Shown here: piece by piece, positions 10,273-20,024 of the stretch
Numbering within the stretch: position 1 is the first letter of the stretch
How the letters are laid out: every line of letters begins with the position of its first letter
Assembly: GCF_003992625.1 (NCBI RefSeq)
Contig: NZ_RZMW01000041.1
Coordinates: 427,276 to 491,275, forward strand
DNA: 64,000 nt
Direction: 5' to 3'
Source of the DNA: Pelagibacterium lentulum
Lineage (GTDB): Bacteria; Pseudomonadota; Alphaproteobacteria; Rhizobiales; Devosiaceae
Position numbers and translations under genes: made by a program
The notes under the pieces: generated by a model
Databases searched by the model: none
Seen by the model: the letters and a program-made list of their open reading frames with translations, nothing else
Told to the model about the DNA's origin: nothing

Positions 10273-11289
10273 TCAGGCCGCTTTTATCTGCTCGGTGTCG
10301 CCCAGAAAATTGCCGACATAAAGTTCGAGCAGTGCAACGCGTAAAGCGGCCAGGATCGGGGTGGCAAGAGCGATCCCGATCGGGCCGAAGGCAACGCCCA
10401 TAAAAAGCAGGAACGCAATTGTCAGCGCCGGCGCGAGATTGACCACGCGGTCCTGGATCAGCGGCGAGAGGATATTGGCGTCGATCTGCTGGATCACTGT
10501 ATAGCCACCAAGCACGAGAAGCGCCGTCGTCCAGTCCTGGCCGATCATGGTCAGGCCAATGGGCACGAATCCCAGGATCGGCCCGACGAAGGGTATGAAG
10601 TTGAGTAGCGTTACGATCAGGGCAAGAGGCAGCGCGTATTCTATACCGATTGCCATCAGCAGAATCAGCGTGGCTCCGCCGACAAAGACCATGATGATCA
10701 ACTGGCCCACGATCCAGCGCTGCAAGGTCCAGCCTATCCGGTTGAGTACGGCAACAAGCCGCTCGCGCCAGGCAACGGGGACCAAGAGCGCAAGGCCGTC
10801 GCGGTAGCGGGCCGGGTCGGCCGCCATGAAGACGCCCATGAGCATGACGATCACGATATTGGACAGAAAGCCCAGCCCCGTGCCCAGAACCGCCCCGGCG
10901 CCCCCGAACATGGTCTGGGGCTCGGGTAGACTTTCGATCACATCCCCAAGCCCGATTTCCTGGGATACCTGCACGCCCCACATATTGAGCTGCTTGGCTA
11001 CGATACGCCAGGCTTCGCCAAGTATTTCAAGAAGGGATTCGATCTGTCCGGGCAGGTTTATGCCGCCGGCGACCACCATGGCGACTGCGGCCGTGGTTAC
11101 GAAAACCATCGTGATGGCGAGGGCCATGACGCGCGGTATCGGAAGAATGCGGCGCAGCAGGAGGATGCAGGAATCAAGGACCGCGGCAACAAGAATCGCC
11201 GCAAAAATCAGCAAGGCCATGTCTGCGAAAAAGACCAGCAAGGCCAAGCCAATAAATATGGCCAGCCCGGCTAGTACCGGCCGTGTCAC
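10273..11289 (-). CDS. AI-2E family transporter (DUF20 membrane protein)
   Basis: 338 residues with about eight transmembrane helices: two at 8-45, one near 57-78, then a soluble insertion (about 90-140) with amphipathic helices, and the remaining helices from 145 onward. The family includes TqsA/PerM and various exporters and Na+/H+ antiporters; substrate specificity is not predictable. It is alone on this strand, between gpmA and the Ada-like gene. Confidence 0.85.
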   Translation of the reverse strand: MTRPVLAGLAIFIGLALLVFFADMALLIFAAILVAAVLDSCILLLRRILPIPRVMALAITMVFVTTAAVAMVVAGGINLPGQIESLLEILGEAWRIVAKQLNMWGVQVSQEIGLGDVIESLPEPQTMFGGAGAVLGTGLGFLSNIVIVMLMGVFMAADPARYRDGLALLVPVAWRERLVAVLNRIGWTLQRWIVGQLIIMVFVGGATLILLMAIGIEYALPLALIVTLLNFIPFVGPILGFVPIGLTMIGQDWTTALLVLGGYTVIQQIDANILSPLIQDRVVNLAPALTIAFLLFMGVAFGPIGIALATPILAALRVALLELYVGNFLGDTEQIKAA

Positions 11290-11367
11290 TGGAAATGCGC
11301 CCTTCCTGTTATCGCCCTATGGAGATAACAAGTCGCAAAGGGGCAAAACCGTTCCATTTGCGGTAGC

Positions 11368-12282
11368 TCAGGAGGAAGCCAGCAGCCCCGCTTCCCATCC
11401 CAGAATGGCGCGTTTTCGGATTATGCCCCAGTGATAGCCCGTCAGAGCACCGGTCGAACCGACGATCCGGTGGCAGGGCACGACAAAGGAAATCGGATTT
11501 CGGCCCACCGCCCGGCCAATGGCCCGAGCCGATTTCGGTTTCCCCAGCGCACGCGCGATATCGCCATAGGTGGACGCTGAACCGGTTGGCACCTTGAGGA
11601 GGGTTTCCCAGACCTTGACCTCGAACTCGGACCCGATCATCACCAGTCGCACCGGCTGTTCTGGGTTCCAGTGTGCGGGGTCGAATATGCGCCGGGCAAG
11701 GGGTGCCACCGCCTTGTCATTGCGCCTGAAGCTGGCATTGGGCCAACGGCGGGCCAGATCGTCAAAGGCGTGATCGCGCTTTCCCTCGTCGGCAAAAGAT
11801 ATCCCCGCCACCCCGTATTGAGTGATCATCAGACAGACCTCGCCGAATGGAGAGGGAGCATAGCCCCATTCCATTTCAAGGCCAGCGCCCTTGGCCCGGT
11901 AAATGCCAGGCGGAACGGCATCATAGGTGACGAACAGATCGTGGAGCCGCGATGGTCCGGAAAGCCCCACCTCAAAGGTCGCATCGAGTACCGTCATGTT
12001 CTCGCGCAGCAATCTGCGGGCATGATCGAGCGCAACGGCTTGAGCGAAAGTCTTGGGTGTCAATCCACACCAGTGGCGAAAAAGATCGACAAGCGCGCGC
12101 TCACTCATCGATAGCGCGTGGGCAAGCCCGGCAATGTCTCCAGCTTCCGGCCCAGGGGTCGAAAGATACTCGATGGCCTTGGCGATGGTCCTGTAGGTCT
12201 GCGCATCACTCATCGCCAAAGGCGTTGTCTGCTGACCGGCAAGCGCCGGGTGCGAAATGGATATGGGAGCGTTTGCGTTCAT
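11368..12282 (-). CDS. Ada-like protein: AraC-type HTH fused to O6-methylguanine-DNA methyltransferase
   Basis: A 304-residue fusion. The N-terminal half (about 20-105) is an AraC/XylS helix-turn-helix domain; the C-terminal half is the alkyl-transfer domain, with active-site cysteine in V-V-P-C-H-R-I-V (about residue 272) and the upstream G-R-A-V-G-R-N-P arginine-finger segment. It repairs O6-alkylguanine and possibly regulates transcription. Unlike E. coli Ada it lacks the N-terminal zinc/phosphotriester domain. The ATG at 12282 (M-N-A-N-A) is preferred over an upstream in-frame start that would overlap the next gene. Confidence 0.88.
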   Translation of the reverse strand: MNANAPISISHPALAGQQTTPLAMSDAQTYRTIAKAIEYLSTPGPEAGDIAGLAHALSMSERALVDLFRHWCGLTPKTFAQAVALDHARRLLRENMTVLDATFEVGLSGPSRLHDLFVTYDAVPPGIYRAKGAGLEMEWGYAPSPFGEVCLMITQYGVAGISFADEGKRDHAFDDLARRWPNASFRRNDKAVAPLARRIFDPAHWNPEQPVRLVMIGSEFEVKVWETLLKVPTGSASTYGDIARALGKPKSARAIGRAVGRNPISFVVPCHRIVGSTGALTGYHWGIIRKRAILGWEAGLLASS

Positions 12283-12331
12283 GACAGCAAGCTTAGGACC
12301 ATTAAAGCCCGATGACGACCCGTTTTTGACG

Positions 12332-12817
12332 TCAGGCTTTTGCACGGTTCAACGCCGGAGCAAAAAGGCTGGCAAACCGTGCCTTGTCGTCGGCATTAAG
12401 GAAGCGGCCGATTTCGGTTCGCCGATCTCGCGAGACCAGGTGCAGGGCGACGATCCTGTCTTCGCTGTCGCGAGCGGCGGTGAAACGTACAAAAAAAGGG
12501 TTGAAGGAAATCGTCCGGTCGCGGCCCTGCGAGGAGACCTGCCGCAATTCCAATGTATCGGGCCAAAGCGTTATTTCCTCAAATGCCTTGCCCGACTTGC
12601 GCGATGCGGATAGCGCCCAATAGAGCAGAAGAACGTCAAGCCCCAAGAACCCGACAATGGGCCAAGCCCCCATGGCAAAAAAAATGAGACCCGGCACCGA
12701 AGCCATAATGGCGGCAAAGGCAATAAACCAGCGGATCGCACGCTGATTCATGGCACGATGGGGGGTCAGCAGTGCCGCAAAAAGCGGCTTGTTCCGGCTT
12801 GGGCTTCCTGGGTTCAT
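12332..12817 (-). CDS. DUF2244 family membrane protein
   Basis: 161 residues from the ATG at 12817; an upstream in-frame TTG at 12853 is less likely. Two hydrophobic segments (about 27-45 and 50-70 from this start) are followed by a soluble beta-rich part with W-P-D-T-L-E-L and P-F-F-V-R-F. This matches the DUF2244 family, a conserved alphaproteobacterial membrane protein often next to nth or cytochrome oxidase genes. Function unknown. Divergent from nth across about 80 bp. Confidence 0.78.
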   Translation of the reverse strand: MNPGSPSRNKPLFAALLTPHRAMNQRAIRWFIAFAAIMASVPGLIFFAMGAWPIVGFLGLDVLLLYWALSASRKSGKAFEEITLWPDTLELRQVSSQGRDRTISFNPFFVRFTAARDSEDRIVALHLVSRDRRTEIGRFLNADDKARFASLFAPALNRAKA

Positions 12818-12897
12818 CGCGGTCAACTGCCTATTGGCATTTGTAATGTGCAACTGGCTTCAATAGAAAAGCGTCTGGCCGAAAAATCAACTCAACT

Positions 12898-13581
12898 ATG
12901 AGTAATCCCTTGCCCGCAAAACGCCGCAGCCCGACCAAAGCCGAGATTGAAGCCATTTTCGACGCTTTTTCTGCCCATGATCCCGAGCCCAAGGGCGAGT
13001 TGGACTATGTGAATCTTTTCACGCTTCTGGTGGCAGTCGTGCTGAGCGCTCAAGCCACCGACGTTGGCGTCAACAAGGCGACAAAGGCGCTTTTTGCCAT
13101 TGCCGACACGCCCGAAAAGATGGTGGCGCTTGGAGAAGACGGCATTCGCGAGCATATCAAGACGATCGGGCTTTACCGCAACAAGGCAAAAAACGTCTTC
13201 CTGCTTAGCAAGGCCCTGATTGCAGACCACAATAGCGCGGTGCCCGATAGCCGCGAGGCGCTCGAAAAGCTGCCAGGGGTGGGGCGCAAGACTGCCAATG
13301 TTGTGCTCAATATCGGGTTTGGACAGCCCACCATTGCCGTGGACACCCATCTGTTCCGGGTCGGCAACCGGACAGGTATAGCGCCGGGCAAGACGCCGCT
13401 AGCGGTCGAGCTCAGCCTCCTCAAACGCGTGCCGAAACGTCACCTGCTCCATGCCCATCACTGGCTGATCCTGCATGGCCGCTATATCTGCAAGGCGCGA
13501 AAGCCCGAATGCTATCATTGCATCATAAGCCAATGGTGCCGCTATGAACCCAAGACGGCCGGGCCGAAATCGCCTGGCTGA
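12898..13581 (+). CDS. nth: Endonuclease III (base-excision repair glycosylase/AP lyase)
   Basis: Removes oxidised pyrimidines. 227 residues. The helix-hairpin-helix L-P-G-V-G-R-K-T-A-N-V near residue 120 carries the catalytic lysine, the catalytic aspartate is in V-D-T-H-L-F-R-V near 145, and the 4Fe-4S cluster ligands have the expected C-x6-C-x2-C-x5-C spacing near 195-212. All key residues are present. Confidence 0.97.
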   Translation: MSNPLPAKRRSPTKAEIEAIFDAFSAHDPEPKGELDYVNLFTLLVAVVLSAQATDVGVNKATKALFAIADTPEKMVALGEDGIREHIKTIGLYRNKAKNVFLLSKALIADHNSAVPDSREALEKLPGVGRKTANVVLNIGFGQPTIAVDTHLFRVGNRTGIAPGKTPLAVELSLLKRVPKRHLLHAHHWLILHGRYICKARKPECYHCIISQWCRYEPKTAGPKSPG

Positions 13582-13672
13582 CATCTGGTTCAAATCGCTA
13601 CCAATGGTTGCGCGTCCATGCGCATTGGCTTAAGCGAAACCGACGCCTTTTCCTGAAAAACCCGGAGACCTG

Positions 13673-14674
13673 ATGACAACCCGGTTCGATGCCTTAACGA
13701 TCGGCAACGCGATTGTCGATGTGATTGCCCCCGTCAACGAAGAATTCCTTGTCGATGAGGGCATGACAAAATCGATCATGCACCTTGTCGATGCCGAACG
13801 CTCGGCAGATCTTTACGCCAAGATGCCAGAGCATAAGGCCATGATTTCGGGCGGATCCGCGGCCAACACGGCTGCCGGAGTTGCTGCGCTGGGTGGGCGC
13901 GCCGCTTTTGTCGGCAAGGTTGCCAACGACGAATTGGGCCAGGTCTTCTCGTCCGATCTGGAGAAAGCGGGTATCTTTTATGAAACCGGGCTTCTCAACG
14001 ATGGACCGGCTACGGCGCGCTCGATGATCCTTTTGACCGATGACGGCGAAAGGACAATGAACACCTATCTGGGTGCCTGCCAGCAATTGACCGAAGACGA
14101 TATCGTTGAAGATACGATTGCAGCGGCGGCGATCACCTATATGGAAGGCTATCTGTGGGATCCCCCGCTGGCCAAGCGGGCCTTTGTCAAGGCTGCCCAC
14201 TTTGCCCACAAGGCCGAGCGGGCCGCGGCCATCACGCTTTCCGACCCTTTTTGCGTCAACCGCTTCCGTAATGAGTTTCTCGATCTGATCCGCTCGAAAA
14301 CGATGGATTATGTCTTTGCCAATATCGAGGAATTGAAATCGCTTTATCAGACCGACGACCTGCATGAAGCCGTCCAGCAAATCGCTCAGGATGCGGAAGT
14401 GGCAGCGGTGACCATGGGCGCCCGCGGCGCCATGGCCATCGCCCATGGGGAAGTGGTTTCGGTTCCAGCCTTTCCGGTCGAGAACGTGGTTGATGTGACC
14501 GGCGCCGGCGATCTTTTCGCCTCGGGCTTTCTGCTGGCCAATGCGCGCGGACAGGGCATGAGCGAAGCGCTGCGGCTGGGATGCCTTGCCGCGTCCGAGG
14601 TCATTTCCCATATCGGCGCGCGGCCGGTCGCCAATCTGAGGGAATTGGCCAAAGGCGAGGGGATTGCCGTCTAA
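13673..14674 (+). CDS. Adenosine kinase (PfkB/ribokinase family)
   Basis: 333 residues. The N-terminus L-T-I-G-N-A-I-V-D-V-I and the glycine-rich S-G-G-S-A-A-N-T-A-A-G segment near 60 are typical of PfkB sugar/nucleoside kinases, and the anion-hole/catalytic D-V-T-G-A-G-D-L-F-A-S-G-F is near 275. The long form with M-E-G-Y-L-W-D matches rhizobial adenosine kinases. Substrate is inferred from overall similarity. It converges with coaA with 10 bp between stops. Confidence 0.87.
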   Translation: MTTRFDALTIGNAIVDVIAPVNEEFLVDEGMTKSIMHLVDAERSADLYAKMPEHKAMISGGSAANTAAGVAALGGRAAFVGKVANDELGQVFSSDLEKAGIFYETGLLNDGPATARSMILLTDDGERTMNTYLGACQQLTEDDIVEDTIAAAAITYMEGYLWDPPLAKRAFVKAAHFAHKAERAAAITLSDPFCVNRFRNEFLDLIRSKTMDYVFANIEELKSLYQTDDLHEAVQQIAQDAEVAAVTMGARGAMAIAHGEVVSVPAFPVENVVDVTGAGDLFASGFLLANARGQGMSEALRLGCLAASEVISHIGARPVANLRELAKGEGIAV

Positions 14675-14684
14675 GTCACACGCG

Positions 14685-15632
14685 CTAGACCTTGCGCAGC
14701 GCCACTTCGTGAATGGCGTGATCGGCACCTTTTTTCAAGATCAGGTCAGCGCGCCCGCGCGTCGGCAGGATATTTTCCATGAGATTGGGCAGGTTGATCG
14801 TGTTCCAGATACGCGTCGCCATCTCCGCCGCTTCTTGTTCGCTCAGTTCGGAAAACCGGCGGAAAAAGCTCTTGGGATCGCGGAATGCGGTTTCGCGCAG
14901 CTTCATGAAACGATCGACATACCAGTCGAGCAGCACGTCCTCGTCGGCATCGATATAGACTGAAAAGTCGATGAAATCGGAGGCAAAGACGATGGGCTTG
15001 CCGGTTCTGGGCAAATCGCCGGGCTGGAGAATATTGAGCCCTTCGACAATCAGAATATCGGGATTGTCGATCACCACCTGCTCGTCTTGCAAAACGTCAT
15101 AGACAAGGTGGGAATAGGTCGGGGCGGCAACGCTGCGCTTGCCCGACTTTATGGCCGCAAGAAATTCGACAAAGGCCGCCCGGTTATAGCTTTCGGGAAA
15201 GCCCTTGCGTTCCATCAACCCGCGTTCGGCCAGAACCGCGTTGGGATGAAGAAATCCATCGGTGGTTATCAGATCGACCTTGGGGGACGAAGGCCAACGG
15301 CGCAAAAGCGCACGCAGGATACGCGCTGTCGTCGATTTGCCCACGGCGACCGATCCGGCCACCCCGATGATGAAAGGCACTTTGGCCCCGTTATGGCCCA
15401 GAAACCGGGTCGAAGCAAAATGGATGCCCTGAATCGCTTCGACATAAAAGGACAAGAGCCGGGTCAAGGGCAGATAGACCTGTTCGGCTTCAGCCAGAGA
15501 AATGGGATCGTTGAGCGCGCGCAAATGCTCGATATCGTCGGCATCAAGGGTCATGGGCTCGTCGGCGCGCAACCTTGCCCATTCGGCCATGGTAAAGGAA
15601 AGATAGGGATCGATCGTCGTTCGACTGGGCAT
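14685..15632 (-). CDS. coaA: Pantothenate kinase (type I)
   Basis: First step of coenzyme A synthesis. 315 residues, family length. The P-loop [13 protein letters not shown] (about 95-107) and the downstream T-T-D-G-F-L-H-P-N segment are diagnostic. Its ATG (15632-15630) overlaps the hisE stop as TGATG, so it is the distal gene of the histidine operon, as in other Hyphomicrobiales. Confidence 0.96.
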   Translation of the reverse strand: MPSRTTIDPYLSFTMAEWARLRADEPMTLDADDIEHLRALNDPISLAEAEQVYLPLTRLLSFYVEAIQGIHFASTRFLGHNGAKVPFIIGVAGSVAVGKSTTARILRALLRRWPSSPKVDLITTDGFLHPNAVLAERGLMERKGFPESYNRAAFVEFLAAIKSGKRSVAAPTYSHLVYDVLQDEQVVIDNPDILIVEGLNILQPGDLPRTGKPIVFASDFIDFSVYIDADEDVLLDWYVDRFMKLRETAFRDPKSFFRRFSELSEQEAAEMATRIWNTINLPNLMENILPTRGRADLILKKGADHAIHEVALRKV

Positions 15633-15955
15633 CAGCTATTGGGCTCTCGGCTGGCTTTTTCTTCAAGGCCCGATTGCGCAGTGCGCCGGTCCAGTTCAAC
15701 CATGACATCGGAAAGCTCAACCCCGGCGCTGCGCAACAGAACAAGCCAGTGATAGATGAGATCGGCGCTTTCCTTGACCAGTTCATCCCGATCACCGCTC
15801 ATGGCGGCAATAATGGTTTCGACAGCTTCTTCACCGAGCTTCTGGGCGCATTTGGATGTGCCGCGGCTTAAAAGCCTTGCCGTATAGGAGCGGTCGGGGC
15901 TTTCCGACGCCCGGCCGGTAAGGCGCTCATCCAGCGCTTCAATCGTCAATGACAT
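15632..15955 (-). CDS. hisE: Phosphoribosyl-ATP pyrophosphatase
   Basis: Second step of histidine synthesis. 107 residues, all-alpha MazG-like fold, with K-L-G-E-E-A-V-E-T (about 40-48) and the E-S-A-D-L-I-Y-H-W segment (about 62-70) supplying metal ligands. It is a stand-alone hisE, not fused to hisI; hisI is not in this window. Follows hisF by 29 bp. Confidence 0.95.
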   Translation of the reverse strand: MSLTIEALDERLTGRASESPDRSYTARLLSRGTSKCAQKLGEEAVETIIAAMSGDRDELVKESADLIYHWLVLLRSAGVELSDVMVELDRRTAQSGLEEKASREPNS

Positions 15956-15984
15956 GTGCTCCCCCTTGTGGGCCGATGGCCGGT

Positions 15985-16749
15985 TCAGACCAAACGCATG
16001 GCGATCCCGGCATCGGCCATATGAGCCTTGGCCTCGCCAATCGTATAGGTGCCGAAGTGAAAGATGGACGCGGCAAGAACCGCGCTGGCATGGCCTTTTT
16101 TGACGCCATCGACGAGGTGGTCCAGCGTCCCGACACCGCCCGAGGCAATAACGGGCACTTCCACCGCATCGGCGATAGCCCGGGTCAATTCAAGGTCAAA
16201 GCCTGCCTTGGTGCCGTCGCGGTCCATGGAGGTCACGAGCAATTCTCCGGCACCGCGTTCCACCGCACCTATGGCGAATTCGAGCGCATTGATGCCGGTG
16301 GGTTTGCGACCACCATGGGTGAAAATTTCCCATGTGCCGGAGTCGCCGCGCTTGGCGTCAACGGATACGACGATACACTGATTGCCGAACTTGTCCGCCG
16401 CTCTGGCCACGAAATCGGGATCGGCCACCGCAGCGGAATTGATCGAAACCTTGTCTGCGCCCGAAAGCAACAGCTTGCGGATGTCGTCATTGGTCCTGAC
16501 ACCACCACCAACCGTCACCGGCATGAAACAATGTTCGGCGGTGCGTGCCACGACGTCAAAGATCGTATCGCGGCCTTCATGGCTGGCGGCGATATCGAGA
16601 AAGCACAATTCATCGGCACCGGCCGCGTCATAGGCAATAGCAGCTTCGACCGGATCGCCAGCGTCGCGCAGATCGACAAAATTGACGCCCTTTACGACGC
16701 GTCCATCCTTGACGTCGAGGCAGGGTATGATGCGGGTCTTGAGGGTCAT
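15985..16749 (-). CDS. hisF: Imidazole glycerol phosphate synthase, cyclase subunit
   Basis: TIM-barrel subunit that uses ammonia from HisH to form imidazole glycerol phosphate and AICAR. 254 residues. Catalytic aspartates lie in I-P-C-L-D-V-K-D-G (residue 11) and S-M-D-R-D-G-T-K (about 130). The ATG overlaps the stop of the small membrane protein gene as ATGA. Confidence 0.97.
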   Translation of the reverse strand: MTLKTRIIPCLDVKDGRVVKGVNFVDLRDAGDPVEAAIAYDAAGADELCFLDIAASHEGRDTIFDVVARTAEHCFMPVTVGGGVRTNDDIRKLLLSGADKVSINSAAVADPDFVARAADKFGNQCIVVSVDAKRGDSGTWEIFTHGGRKPTGINALEFAIGAVERGAGELLVTSMDRDGTKAGFDLELTRAIADAVEVPVIASGGVGTLDHLVDGVKKGHASAVLAASIFHFGTYTIGEAKAHMADAGIAMRLV

Positions 16750-16970
16750 TGCCGCTTTTCCTTTTTGGGGCGCATAAGGGCGTAGATCGCAAAGCCGAAG
16801 GAAAAGAGCCAGAAACTTGCGCCAAAGACCCCGGCGATCAATAGCCCGATATTTTCAAAAGCCAGACCGGCATAAACAAGGACACCGATCACGGCAAGCG
16901 CCAGCCCATAGATCAGCGCCAGCCGGGCCGGGTTAGGAAGTTCATCGATCAGCGGCACACGTTTTGCCAT
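16746..16970 (-). CDS. Small two-helix membrane protein inside the his operon
   Basis: 74 residues: a short polar N-terminus, two transmembrane helices (about 17-36 and 40-64) and a basic tail (R-P-K-K-E-K-R-Q). It lies 8 bp after hisA and overlaps hisF by 4 bp, so it is translated with the operon. I recognise no named family. Its position between hisA and hisF and its codon use argue that it is real. Function unknown. Confidence 0.72.
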   Translation of the reverse strand: MAKRVPLIDELPNPARLALIYGLALAVIGVLVYAGLAFENIGLLIAGVFGASFWLFSFGFAIYALMRPKKEKRQ

Positions 16971-16978
16971 GGCGTCGC

Positions 16979-17713
16979 CTATCCTGCAGCCTTTTTCAAA
17001 AGCGCCAATGCTTCACGTGAATCAATGCGTCCATCATAAAGGGCGCGGCCCGATATCGCGCCTTCAAGCACGCGGGCATCGGGCTCGATCATACGCTCGA
17101 TATCCGCAATAGAAGCCAGACCGCCCGAAGCAATAACCGGGATCGACGTTGCCTTGGCAAGTTCGAGGGTCGAGGGCCAGTTGATCCCGGCCAGAACGCC
17201 GTCGCGGTCGATATCGGTATAAATGATCGCAGCAACACCAGCGCCCTCAAAGCGCTGAGCAAGTTCGATAGCGGAGAGTTCGGAGGTTTCCGCCCAGCCC
17301 TCGACCGCAACCTTGCCGCCGCGCGCATCGATCCCCACTGCGACCCGACCGGGAAAGGCCTTGCAGGCCGATTTCACCAACTCGGGATCACGAACCGCAA
17401 CAGTGCCAAGGATCACCCTTGCCAGGCCCTTGTCGAGCCAGGCTTCAATATGGGCCAATGTGCGGATGCCACCACCAAGCTGGACGGGGAAATTGACGGC
17501 CTCGAGGATGGCGTCAACGGCCGCGCCATTGACGCTTTCGCCGGCAAAGGCACCATTGAGATCGACCACATGGAGATACTCAAACCCCTGGTCTTCAAAG
17601 CTCTTGGCCTGGGCGGCGGGGTCGTCGTTAAAAACCGTTGCCTGGTCCATATCGCCGAGTTTGAGACGAACGCATTGCCCGTCCTTGAGGTCGATTGCTG
17701 GAAAAAGAATCAT
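16979..17713 (-). CDS. hisA: Phosphoribosylformimino-5-aminoimidazole carboxamide ribotide isomerase
   Basis: TIM-barrel isomerase of histidine synthesis. 244 residues from ATG 17713, which overlaps the hisH stop as ATGA; a GTG three codons upstream is the alternative. General acid/base aspartates are in F-P-A-I-D-L-K-D-G (near 8) and D-I-D-R-D-G-V-L (near 128). The 3' part contains a parS-like sequence (17009-17024). Confidence 0.96.
   Translation of the reverse strand: MILFPAIDLKDGQCVRLKLGDMDQATVFNDDPAAQAKSFEDQGFEYLHVVDLNGAFAGESVNGAAVDAILEAVNFPVQLGGGIRTLAHIEAWLDKGLARVILGTVAVRDPELVKSACKAFPGRVAVGIDARGGKVAVEGWAETSELSAIELAQRFEGAGVAAIIYTDIDRDGVLAGINWPSTLELAKATSIPVIASGGLASIADIERMIEPDARVLEGAISGRALYDGRIDSREALALLKKAAG
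17009..17024. promoter_or_regulatory. parS-like site within hisA
   Basis: TGCTTCACGTGAATCA keeps the CACGTG centre and differs at two positions from TGTTTCACGTGAAACA. It lies in coding sequence about 11 kb left of the putative origin, where ParB sites commonly occur inside genes. Confidence 0.42.
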
Positions 17714-18357
17714 GGTTGCCACTTCAAGAAATTGGCGATCAGGGTCAGGCCGAGGCTCTGGCTTTTTTCGGGATGGAACTGGGTGCCGAAAATATTGTCC
17801 CGGCCCACCGCCGCCGTGATCGGACCGCCATAATCGGCAGTGGCGATGACCTCGCCGGGATCGTCGACGGCCATATGATAGGAGTGGACGAAATAGGCAT
17901 GCAGGCCATCGGCACCGGTCTTGATGCCTTCAAAAAGCGGGTGCGTGTTTGAAAGCGTTACGGTGTTCCAGCCCATATGGGGAACCTTGAGACCGGGATC
18001 GGAAGGGGCGATCTTTTCCACCGCGCCCCTGATCCAGCCCAGCCCGCGCGTTTCGATCTTTTCGCGACCGACTGACGAGAGCAACTGCATACCAACGCAG
18101 ATGCCGAGAAAGGGCTTGCCCCCGACAATGACCTGCTCTTGCAGCGTTTCGACCATGCCGGGCACAGCCCGGAGCCCGGCCATGCAATCGGCATAGGCGC
18201 CAACGCCGGGCAAAACGATGCGATCGGCTTTGCCGACCCGCTCTGCGTCCGCAGTAACGATAATCTCAGCGTCAGTACCAGCCGCCCACGCGAAGGCCTT
18301 TTGCGCGGATTTGAGATTGCCCGCCCCATAATCGATGATGGCAACGGTCTGGATCAT
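17710..18357 (-). CDS. hisH: Imidazole glycerol phosphate synthase, glutaminase subunit
   Basis: Class I glutamine amidotransferase feeding ammonia to HisF. 215 residues from ATG 18357, which overlaps the DUF2628 stop as ATGA. The N-terminus [10 protein letters not shown], nucleophile in L-G-I-C-V-G-M-Q (about 83) and histidine-glutamate pair in Q-F-H-P-E-K-S (near 197) are all present. Confidence 0.96.
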   Translation of the reverse strand: MIQTVAIIDYGAGNLKSAQKAFAWAAGTDAEIIVTADAERVGKADRIVLPGVGAYADCMAGLRAVPGMVETLQEQVIVGGKPFLGICVGMQLLSSVGREKIETRGLGWIRGAVEKIAPSDPGLKVPHMGWNTVTLSNTHPLFEGIKTGADGLHAYFVHSYHMAVDDPGEVIATADYGGPITAAVGRDNIFGTQFHPEKSQSLGLTLIANFLKWQP

Positions 18358-18722
18358 GGGCGGGCTCCATAATGCTTTTTGAGCCACAGGTTTTCTGCCT
18401 GCGTGCGATCGAAAGCTGCGATATCGCCGTGATCGATCCAGCCCCTGGCCTTAAGCGCCCGGCCCTCGATCGCGCCCGCGGCAAAGCCGGTCCAAAGCGC
18501 AAACAGCCCGTACAGCGCGACTGCCGCGTCGGCGCCCATGAACTGCTGGCCCATCCCAAGGGCTGCCGCGATTGCGAGCCACAGGGCCAGATAGAGCCAG
18601 AGCCCCTTGGAGAGCGCCCAAAGCGGGGAGAAGAAAAACGCAGTCCAGCGGAATTTTTCCGATACCGCTTCAATCGCTTCGGGACCGTTTTCAGGTTTGG
18701 AATAAAGTCCAAAAAGGGTCAT
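18354..18722 (-). CDS. DUF2628 family membrane protein in the his operon
   Basis: 122 residues. F-F-F-S-P-L-W-A-L-S-K-G-L-W near residue 30 and two to three hydrophobic helices (30-56, 63-85) match the DUF2628 family of short membrane proteins. The C-terminus is polar with conserved-looking tryptophans. It overlaps hisH, and this hisB-DUF2628-hisH order recurs in Hyphomicrobiales. No biochemical role is known. Confidence 0.8.
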   Translation of the reverse strand: MTLFGLYSKPENGPEAIEAVSEKFRWTAFFFSPLWALSKGLWLYLALWLAIAAALGMGQQFMGADAAVALYGLFALWTGFAAGAIEGRALKARGWIDHGDIAAFDRTQAENLWLKKHYGARP

Positions 18723-18751
18723 GGCGAACCTTTTCGCATGATTATCAGCAC

Positions 18752-19339
18752 TTAAAGCGTGCCTTTCGTCGAGGGAATAGCATCACCGGAACGCGGATCG
18801 ATTTCGACTGCCTGCCGCAATGCCCGCGCCAAGGCCTTGAAAAGGCTTTCGGCAATATGGTGATTGTTGTCACCATAAAAGCATTCCGCATGGAGCGTTA
18901 TGCCGGCGTTGATGGCCAGGGCCTGGAAAAACTCACGGACCAGCTCTGTATCGAATGTTCCTATCTTGGGCGCCGTAAAATCCACCCTCCAGACAAGAAA
19001 TGCGCGTCCAGAAACATCGAGCGCAACGCGTGAAAGAGTGCCATCCATAGGCAGATCGCACGAACCGTACCGGTTGATGCCCTTCTTGTCTGCAAGGGCG
19101 GTCCTGAGTGCAGTGCCGATTGCTATCCCCACATCCTCGACCGTGTGGTGATCGTCGATATGAAGATCGCCCTTGGCCTTGATGTCCATATCGATCAGGG
19201 AATGGCGCGAAAGCTGGTCCAGCATATGATCAAAAAATCCAATTCCGGTCGCGATAGTGCGCGCGCCCGTGCCATCGAGATTGATGGACACCGAAATCTC
19301 GGTTTCATTGGTCTTGCGGTCCAGCTTTGCGCTACGCAT
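18752..19339 (-). CDS. hisB: Imidazoleglycerol-phosphate dehydratase
   Basis: Manganese-dependent dehydratase, sixth step of histidine synthesis. 195 residues from ATG 19339, normal length for the monofunctional enzyme; in-frame codons further upstream run into the hslV promoter region and are rejected. Metal-ligand motifs F-F-D-H-M-L (about 40), D-D-H-H-T-V-E-D (about 68) and D-N-N-H-H (near 165) are intact. It heads the leftward his operon and is divergent from hslV across 157 bp. Confidence 0.95.
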   Translation of the reverse strand: MRSAKLDRKTNETEISVSINLDGTGARTIATGIGFFDHMLDQLSRHSLIDMDIKAKGDLHIDDHHTVEDVGIAIGTALRTALADKKGINRYGSCDLPMDGTLSRVALDVSGRAFLVWRVDFTAPKIGTFDTELVREFFQALAINAGITLHAECFYGDNNHHIAESLFKALARALRQAVEIDPRSGDAIPSTKGTL

Positions 19340-19496
19340 CGGGTCATTACCCTTTTTCAAAAGCCCCAGGTGATGTTGCTCTAACAGCTTGTGAGGCGAA
19401 CGAAAAGCCCGGCAGGGCCATGCGCCATTGCAATTGCTGGGCTCGCGCCTAAATAAGGGCAGAACTGGATTAACAAAACTGGAGCTGGCTGCGCAC

Positions 19497-20024
19497 ATGA
19501 CGACAATCGTATCGGTACGCAAGGGCAATAAGGTGGTGGTTGCCGGTGACGGACAGGTTTCCCTGGGCCAGACAGTCATGAAACACGGCGCCAAAAAGGT
19601 TCGCCTGCTTGCCAATGGTTCGGTTATTGCCGGTTTTGCCGGTGCGACCGCAGACGCCTTCACCCTTTCCGAGCGTCTTGAGGCAAAGCTGGAGCAGTAT
19701 CCTGGGCAATTGATGCGGGCTTGTGTGGAATTGGCAAAGGACTGGCGCACCGACCGCTATCTGCGCCGGCTCGAAGCGATGATGATCGTTGTCGATAAAA
19801 CCGATTCTCTTGTCCTGACCGGCACAGGCGACGTTTTAACCCCTGAAGACGGCATTACCGCTATTGGTTCGGGCGGCAATTATGCGCTCGCCGCTGCACG
19901 GGCGCTAGCCGATAGCGACAAAAACGCCGAGGAGATCGCCCGCAAGGCCATGGAAATTGCCGCCGACATCTGCGTCTATACCAATTCGGACATCACACTG
20001 GAAACGCTTGAGACGGACAATTGA
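19497..20024 (+). CDS. hslV: ATP-dependent protease subunit HslV (ClpQ)
   Basis: Proteolytic core of HslUV. 175 residues starting M-T-T-I-V; removal of Met exposes the catalytic threonine. G-D-G-Q-V-S-L-G near residue 17 is the family signature. ATG 19497 is chosen for the T-T-I-V N-terminus although the frame is open 69 bp further upstream. The stop overlaps the TTG start of the next gene. Confidence 0.97.
   Translation: MTTIVSVRKGNKVVVAGDGQVSLGQTVMKHGAKKVRLLANGSVIAGFAGATADAFTLSERLEAKLEQYPGQLMRACVELAKDWRTDRYLRRLEAMMIVVDKTDSLVLTGTGDVLTPEDGITAIGSGGNYALAAARALADSDKNAEEIARKAMEIAADICVYTNSDITLETLETDN

Noticed and set aside
13694-14728. 344-residue open frame on the minus strand opposite the adenosine kinase
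   Set aside because: Antisense shadow; histidine- and arginine-rich composition with no family resemblance.
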